Source: an uncultured Collinsella sp. (lineage in GTDB: Bacteria > Actinomycetota > Coriobacteriia > Coriobacteriales > Coriobacteriaceae). Taken from it: a DNA stretch of 16,171 nt. The notes under the pieces are model-generated. The model saw nothing but the letters and a program-made list of their open reading frames with translations. It had not been told where the DNA came from and ran no database searches. Below are positions 12,201-16,171 of this stretch, one piece after another (position 1 is the stretch's first letter; every line of letters starts with the position of its first letter). Position numbers and translations under genes: made by a program. Location: NCBI GenBank assembly GCA_900548935.1, contig URMR01000029.1:1-16171 (forward strand). Direction: 5' to 3'.

Positions 12201-13637
12201 TTAAAGCTCCAGCTCGTTCAAGCGGAGAATCGCAACAATATAAATCTTGAGCGCCTGCTTGAGCTGTTCCTCGTTGGCGCACTCGTTGGGGCCGTGCATC
12301 TGGCCGCCCCATGCGGGCAGCTCCAGGCCGGTCTCCTCGGGGCCAAACGATACGGCGCGGGCAAAGTTGCGCGCGTACGTGCCGCCGCCCATGGCAAAGG
12401 GCTCGGCATGCTTGCCCGTAAACTCGTTATAGGTATCGATAAGCGCCCTCACGGCCGGATCGTCGGCAGACACCGAGAACGGCACCTTTGCACGATCCAC
12501 GCGATACGTCACGCCAAAACGGCCCACGAGCGGCTCGAGCTGCTCGCAGATGGTATCGGCACTGGTGCTATCGGGGAAGCGCACGTCGATGACCTGCTCG
12601 ATGTGGCCATCCGCCACACGGATGACGCCGGGGTTGCAGGTGAGCGGGCCAAACGCCGGACTCGTCGCGTCGATACCTAGGCCGCGGCCATAGGCGTCCG
12701 CATGCACAAATGCCAGAAACTTGACAAACTCGTGCTCGGCAGGCGTCAGCAGGCGCTCGTCACGGGCACCAAACGCGTCCTCGGCCTCACGCAGATACGC
12801 CACGATCAGGCTGACGGCATTGATCGTTCCCTCGGGCATCGAGGCATGACCGCCAATGCCGTGGGCGAAAATCTGCGCATGCCCGTTATCGAGTGCCGTA
12901 ATCTCCAGGCGGTCGGCGTTCTCAACGGGCGCCGGCAGCTCATCGGCGGCAATCGCGAGCTCGCAGATAGACTGCGACGGAATGGCGTTGCTCGCCTCGG
13001 CACCGCTCCACGATACGATGCGCCCGCCGTCGATCTTGGGGCTCACAAACGTCGCCCCAAACTGACCCTTCTCGGCATTGCAGACCGGGAACTCGGCATC
13101 AGGCGTAAACAAAAAGTCGGGGTCTGCGTGGTTCCCCAGATAATGGTGAACGTCGGACATGCCCACTTCCTCATCGCAGCCCAGCAGCGCGCGGAAGGTG
13201 TAGCGCGGCACAATGCCGTGTTTGAGCAGATAAGCGCCAGCGTAGAGCGACAGCACCGCCGGGCCCTTGTCGTCGATCACGCCGCGGCCGAGCAGCCAGC
13301 CCTCGCGACGCTCCATCGCAAACGGGTCGGTGTTCCAACCAGGGCCGGCGGGCACCACGTCCACATGGCAGATGGTCGCAAGCTGCTTGTCGCCGCGGCC
13401 AGGGATATCGGCAATGCCCACATAGCCCTCGTCGTCGCTCGTCCGGTAGCCGAGCTTCTGCGCGATGCCGAGCGCGCAATCGAGCGCGTCACGGACCGGG
13501 CGGCCAAACGGCGCGCCGGGCTCCGCATCAGCAGCAACGGCCACGGACGGATAACTCACCAGCTGCTCGATATCGGCGACGACATCTTCCCAGACCTCGT
13601 CGACATACTCGGCAACGCTCTGCTCCACCTGATTCAT
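12201..13637 (-). CDS. M20-family metallopeptidase (Sapep / PepV-like dipeptidase)
   Basis: A 478-residue cytoplasmic dizinc peptidase. CHVDVVPAG gives zinc ligand H91 and D93, GRGVIDDKGP gives the bridging D122, and DEEVGMSD gives the catalytic E156 and ligand E157. TPDAEFPV gives D180 and QMHGPNE near the C-terminus gives the last His. FGPLTCNPGVI and the inserted dimerisation (lid) domain in the middle match the Sapep/PepV branch, which hydrolyses short peptides, mainly dipeptides. The exact specificity is unknown. The ATG at 13637 has a perfect AAGGAGG six nt upstream; the in-frame extension to 13682 does not. It follows the HAD phosphatase gene by 54 nt on the same strand and may share its transcript. 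Confidence 0.92.
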   Translation of the reverse strand: MNQVEQSVAEYVDEVWEDVVADIEQLVSYPSVAVAADAEPGAPFGRPVRDALDCALGIAQKLGYRTSDDEGYVGIADIPGRGDKQLATICHVDVVPAGPGWNTDPFAMERREGWLLGRGVIDDKGPAVLSLYAGAYLLKHGIVPRYTFRALLGCDEEVGMSDVHHYLGNHADPDFLFTPDAEFPVCNAEKGQFGATFVSPKIDGGRIVSWSGAEASNAIPSQSICELAIAADELPAPVENADRLEITALDNGHAQIFAHGIGGHASMPEGTINAVSLIVAYLREAEDAFGARDERLLTPAEHEFVKFLAFVHADAYGRGLGIDATSPAFGPLTCNPGVIRVADGHIEQVIDVRFPDSTSADTICEQLEPLVGRFGVTYRVDRAKVPFSVSADDPAVRALIDTYNEFTGKHAEPFAMGGGTYARNFARAVSFGPEETGLELPAWGGQMHGPNECANEEQLKQALKIYIVAILRLNELEL

Positions 13638-13691
13638 GGACGACCTCCTTACCAATGAGCAGCGGGCACGCCCGCCCCTCACATTACGTCA

Positions 13692-14354
13692 TTAGATAGC
13701 GAAAAGTTTAGCAAGCTCGGCCACCGAGTGCACCACTGCATCGGCACCCGCCGCCTCGTGCTCGCCCGGCGCCGCCGCGCCCGAATAGATGCCGATACAC
13801 GGCACGCCCATCGCGTGCGCACCCTCCACATCGTTGAAGCGATCGCCGATCATCACGGCATCGTCGGCCGTCGCGCCGAGCGCCGCCAAGGCATCGCGGA
13901 CCGAATCGGCCTTGGTCTCGCGACCCTGCGGCGGATTCATGCCAACCACTGCCTCAAACTGAGAGAGCCCGAGCTCACGCACCATGTTGATGCACTTGGC
14001 CTCCATGCGCGACGTCGCCACGGCCATACGCTTGCCTTGGGCGACCAACCCATCCAGCAGCTCGGGGATCCCATCGAACACGGGGTACTCCTCCGGTCCC
14101 AGTTCATCAAAAAAGGCGCGATACTCGTCGGCCACCACCAGCGACTCCTCGCGGGAAAAGCCGTAAAAGTCGTGAAAGCTCTTCCACAGGGGCGGCCCGA
14201 TCATGCGACGCAGGTCACCCATCTGCGCCTCAGAAAACCCGCGCGCAGCCAGCGTCTTGCGCGTCGAGGTCATCACCGCCCGGCCCGTATCTGCCACCGT
14301 GCCGTCAAAATCGAACAGCACGACCGGCCGTTTGCCTATCTTCAACGCCTCCAT
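13692..14354 (-). CDS. HAD-IA phosphatase, phosphoglycolate-phosphatase-like
   Basis: A 220-residue HAD hydrolase with an alpha-helical C1 cap. Motif I LFDFDGTV gives D15 and D17, motif II is ATS (T114), motif III is K148, and motif IV GDRFNDVEGA gives D171 and D175. The order and spacing match the Gph/PpaX/5'-nucleotidase-like group; the substrate cannot be told from sequence. Three starts are in frame: GTG at 14387, ATG at 14360 and ATG at 14354. AGAGGA lies 6 nt before the last and touches the second, so 14354 is preferred. It is divergent from the DegV gene and shares a 156-nt intergenic region holding a perfect palindrome (14403-14418). Confidence 0.9.
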   Translation of the reverse strand: MEALKIGKRPVVLFDFDGTVADTGRAVMTSTRKTLAARGFSEAQMGDLRRMIGPPLWKSFHDFYGFSREESLVVADEYRAFFDELGPEEYPVFDGIPELLDGLVAQGKRMAVATSRMEAKCINMVRELGLSQFEAVVGMNPPQGRETKADSVRDALAALGATADDAVMIGDRFNDVEGAHAMGVPCIGIYSGAAAPGEHEAAGADAVVHSVAELAKLFAI

Positions 14355-14402
14355 CGGCATTCCTCTTCCCCAGTTGACGATTTCCACACCGACACTTCAA
14401 AC

Positions 14403-14454
14403 TGTTGACTATTCAACATTTAAACCTAGTAATGTGGAACGACTCTACTATACT
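14403..14454 (+). promoter_or_regulatory. degV-side promoter region with palindromic operator candidate
   Basis: TGTTGACTATTCAACA (14403-14418) is a palindrome with perfect 6-bp arms and a 4-bp centre. TATACT (14449-14454) is a good -10 for the plus-strand gene, but no matching -35 is visible at normal spacing, which would suit an activator-dependent promoter. The palindrome centre lies about 50 nt before the expected transcription start. Confidence 0.45.
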
Positions 14455-14478
14455 TGTCGCACTTTGCTCTCAGAAGGC

Positions 14479-14492
14479 GGCGCGCAAGCGCC
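14479..14492 (+). other. Small leader hairpin ahead of the DegV gene
   Basis: GGCGC (14479-14483) pairs with GCGCC (14488-14492) around a GCAA tetraloop, ending 5 nt before the ribosome-binding site GAAAGG (14498-14503). GNRA-type loops are stable; whether it affects translation is unknown. Confidence 0.4.
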
Positions 14493-14510
14493 CCAACGAA
14501 AGGTGCAATT

Positions 14511-15371
14511 ATGTCTTTTGCCATCATAACCGACTCCACGTCGGACATCTCCCCCGCCCGCGCCCAAGAGCTCGGCATTTACGTGATTCCGCTGCATGTG
14601 ATTATCGAGGGCGAGGACCTGCTCGACCAGGTGCAGATTACCGCCGAGGAATACGTCGCGCGCATGGCCGGCTCCGAGCAGCTGCCGCACACCTCGCAGC
14701 CGAGCGCCGGCGAGTTCAAGGCACTCTTTGATCGCGTGCTCGCCGACGGCCACGACAGCGCCATCTTTATCTCGCTGTGCAGTGAGTGGTCTGCCTGCTA
14801 CGCCAACGCGTGCCAGGTTGCCGATACCCACGAGCTCGACGTGCGCTGCATCGATTCGCGCACCGGCTCGGGCGCCGAGGGCCTGCTGGTGGAGTACGCG
14901 CTGGCCATGCGCGAGGACGGCCGCAGCCTGGACGAGACCGAGGCGCAGATCCGCGCAACGCTGCCCGACGCCCACCTGCTGCTGATTCCCCGCACGCTCG
15001 AAAACCTCGTTAAGAACGGCCGCGCGCCCAAGCTCGCTGGCCAGCTGACGCAGATGCTCAACATCCGCCTGGCCGTTTCGCCGGAGTGGAAATCGGGCGA
15101 GATCAAGGCCATCAAGAAGGGCCGCGGCGCCAAGCGCATCGTCGCCAACACCATGGCCGATTGCCTCGCATTTTTGACCGAGCATCCGGGCTCCAGCGTG
15201 CGCGTGCTCACGACCGGCGCCGCCGAGGAGCAGGATCTCGTCAACCAAGCGCTCGCAGGCCAGAACTACGTAGACGCCGGCACCGGCCCCATCGGCTGCA
15301 CCATCGCCACCCACGTAGGCGTCGACGCCATAGCAATCAGCTACTGCCCCCGCTACCAGCCCATCCACTAG
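14511..15371 (+). CDS. DegV-family fatty-acid-binding protein
   Basis: A 286-residue protein with the DegV fold pattern. TDSTSDI (7-13) is near the start, then PLHVIIEG, LPHTSQPS (58-65), SLCSEWSACYANA (88-100) and DSRTGSGAEGLLV (115-127). Family members bind one fatty acid between two lobes; FakB paralogues feed it to the kinase FakA, but no FakA is in the window and the role of single DegV proteins is less clear. The usual SGTY segment reads SACYANA here. The ATG at 14511 has GAAAGG seven nt upstream; the 19-codon in-frame extension has no such signal. The stop is followed 15 nt later by palindromic repeat copy B. Confidence 0.9.
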   Translation: MSFAIITDSTSDISPARAQELGIYVIPLHVIIEGEDLLDQVQITAEEYVARMAGSEQLPHTSQPSAGEFKALFDRVLADGHDSAIFISLCSEWSACYANACQVADTHELDVRCIDSRTGSGAEGLLVEYALAMREDGRSLDETEAQIRATLPDAHLLLIPRTLENLVKNGRAPKLAGQLTQMLNIRLAVSPEWKSGEIKAIKKGRGAKRIVANTMADCLAFLTEHPGSSVRVLTTGAAEEQDLVNQALAGQNYVDAGTGPIGCTIATHVGVDAIAISYCPRYQPIH

Positions 15372-15386
15372 GGGCACCTTTACCAC

Positions 15387-15449
15387 TTGCGGTGGAATAG
15401 GGACTGTTTTTGGCTCATCAGCCGCAAATCAATCCCTATTCCACCGCAA
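15387..15449. repeat. Palindromic repeat element, copy B
   Basis: TTGCGGTGGAATAGGGA (15387-15403) pairs perfectly with its complement at 15433-15449, with a small GGCT/AGCC stem inside (15412-15415 / 15420-15423). It fills most of the 93-nt gap between the convergent DegV and YafQ genes. No T-run follows on either strand, so unlike copy A it is not a textbook terminator. Confidence 0.9.
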
Positions 15450-15464
15450 CTTAGAAATCGTCAA

Positions 15465-15773
15465 TCAGCCCTGCGGGCCCTGGAACAGTTCCTCATGCGA
15501 GCCCATTCTGACCAGTCGGATCACAGGATTAGTCTTATGCGGCAAGTACAGAACGACCACGTCGACCAAGCCATCGGATAGATGGAAATCGATGTGGCCG
15601 TTGTAATTGCCGCCCGGGTTTGAAAGCTCATGGGCGCCATATTCCGCGGGAAGCGAGCCGCGAGCTGCAAGCTCTGCGACTGCCGCCTTAAACTCGGTTT
15701 TTAGCTGCGGATGGATGCGCATCGTCCGTTTGTAATCCGCCTTAAACTGAGCCTCGACTTTAATCTCAAACAT
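15465..15773 (-). CDS. Type II toxin, YafQ/RelE-family ribosome-dependent mRNA interferase
   Basis: A 102-residue toxin that probably cuts mRNA in the ribosomal A site. LPAEYGAHEL (H48), GHIDFHLSDG (H60, H64, D67), IRLVRMGSHEELF (R89, H93, F97) follow the YafQ pattern. The C-terminal GSH-x2-LF and the LP-x2-Y-x2-H segment are the clearest marks. The spacing between H64 and D67 is one shorter than the H-x3-D of E. coli YafQ as I recall it, and the Trp that follows there is absent. The gene starts 2 nt after the antitoxin stop, so the two are coupled. Confidence 0.87.
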   Translation of the reverse strand: MFEIKVEAQFKADYKRTMRIHPQLKTEFKAAVAELAARGSLPAEYGAHELSNPGGNYNGHIDFHLSDGLVDVVVLYLPHKTNPVIRLVRMGSHEELFQGPQG

Positions 15774-15775
15774 CG

Positions 15776-16075
15776 CTAGTCCTCATCGAGGAACGATATA
15801 AGCTCATCAGCGTTAGTGAATGACGGGCTGTCGTCCGGCAAAATCCCCAACTCATGAGCCTCGGCAATCACCATGGCGCGCCTCGTCGCCTCGTTGGGAA
15901 CTTCGGATCGACCAACGATCTCAAAAGGAATCTTTCGCTGATTTACCAGCTGCCGAACAGCAAGGTTGAGATACGAATTGAGACTCAGACCAACCGTATC
16001 CAAGAACTCAGTCGCCTGTTCCTTGAGCCCCTCTTCGATGCGAACCGTCGTAGGCTTAACCGTTGCAGTAGACAT
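15776..16075 (-). CDS. Type II antitoxin, RelB/DinJ family
   Basis: A 99-residue protein. The N-terminal ribbon-helix-helix is visible in TTVRIEEGLKEQATEFL (about 9-25) and GLSLNSYLNLAVRQLVNQ (about 29-46), followed by IPFEI, a hallmark of DinJ/RelB. The charged C-terminal half would wrap the toxin encoded immediately downstream. The complex is expected to bind its own promoter; a 16-bp palindrome at 16121-16160 is the likely operator. The ATG at 16075 has GAGGAGG with 6-nt spacing; the in-frame extension to 16147 has no comparable signal and runs into the palindrome. Confidence 0.9.
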   Translation of the reverse strand: MSTATVKPTTVRIEEGLKEQATEFLDTVGLSLNSYLNLAVRQLVNQRKIPFEIVGRSEVPNEATRRAMVIAEAHELGILPDDSPSFTNADELISFLDED

Positions 16076-16106
16076 ACGCGACCTCCTCGCCCTCGTCTTT
16101 TGCATC

Positions 16107-16160
16107 AGTATACCCAGTTTAGAAGGCAGACTGATGTTAAATAGCATCAGCCTGCCTTCT
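16107..16160 (-). promoter_or_regulatory. Toxin-antitoxin promoter and palindromic operator
   Basis: Arms 16121-16136 (AGAAGGCAGACTGATG) and 16145-16160 pair in 15 of 16 positions around an 8-nt AT-rich centre. On the minus strand a -10 candidate TATACT lies at 16112-16107, just downstream of the palindrome, so the palindrome covers the -35 region. CATCAG recurs at 16103-16108 as a third half-site. This fits autoregulation by a RelB/DinJ-type complex. Confidence 0.65.
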
Positions 16161-16171
16161 CATCACTACAA

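Noticed and set aside
12702..13658. A 318-codon plus-strand frame antisense to the M20 peptidase
   Set aside because: The peptidase on the other strand keeps all metal ligands; the antisense frame does not resemble any family.
14448..15386. A 312-codon minus-strand frame antisense to the DegV gene
   Set aside because: It lies over a clear DegV protein and shows shadow composition only.

Overview
The window is bacterial and GC-rich. Its codon use, gene families and intergenic palindromes look like a gut actinobacterium of the Coriobacteriia, most likely Collinsella. That placement is an inference from sequence style, not from a marker gene. Genes are packed tightly, and many long antisense reading frames are only shadows produced by the high GC content.

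Left third (1-5224): a metal-handling neighbourhood. It starts with the N-terminal part of a membrane exporter of the ArsP_2 / putative manganese transporter type (minus strand). A DEDDh 3'-5' exonuclease is divergent to it and ends in a strong terminator. Next comes a zinc/cadmium resistance cluster on the plus strand: an ArsR/SmtB repressor with a complete alpha-5 metal site, a free-standing HMA metallochaperone, and a P1B-2 ATPase that carries a lysine-rich N-terminus instead of its own HMA domain. Three copies of an ArsR/SmtB-type operator control this cluster, and one of them sits exactly inside the spacer of a consensus promoter. A 123-bp triple-nested palindrome separates the ATPase from a convergent DtxR/MntR-type regulator.

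Middle (5445-12110): all minus strand. An Uup-like ABC-F ATPase is followed 6 nt later by a Cof-type HAD phosphatase. Upstream of these is a complete pstSCAB phosphate-uptake operon with a Tat-type lipoprotein PstS, overlapping pstC/pstA and pstA/pstB junctions, a rho-independent terminator after pstB, and 11-bp-periodic direct repeats upstream of pstS that look like a PHO box. No phoU, phoB or phoR lies in the window.

Right (12111-16171): an M20 (Sapep/PepV-like) dipeptidase and a HAD-IA phosphatase (minus strand), a divergent DegV-family lipid-binding protein (plus strand), and a DinJ/RelB-YafQ toxin-antitoxin pair (minus strand) with a long palindrome at its promoter. Two related palindromic elements, at 12111-12177 and 15387-15449, share outer arms and loop but differ by compensated base pairs in the stem. 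This suggests a dispersed structured repeat family. I saw no tRNA, rRNA, CRISPR array or transposase.
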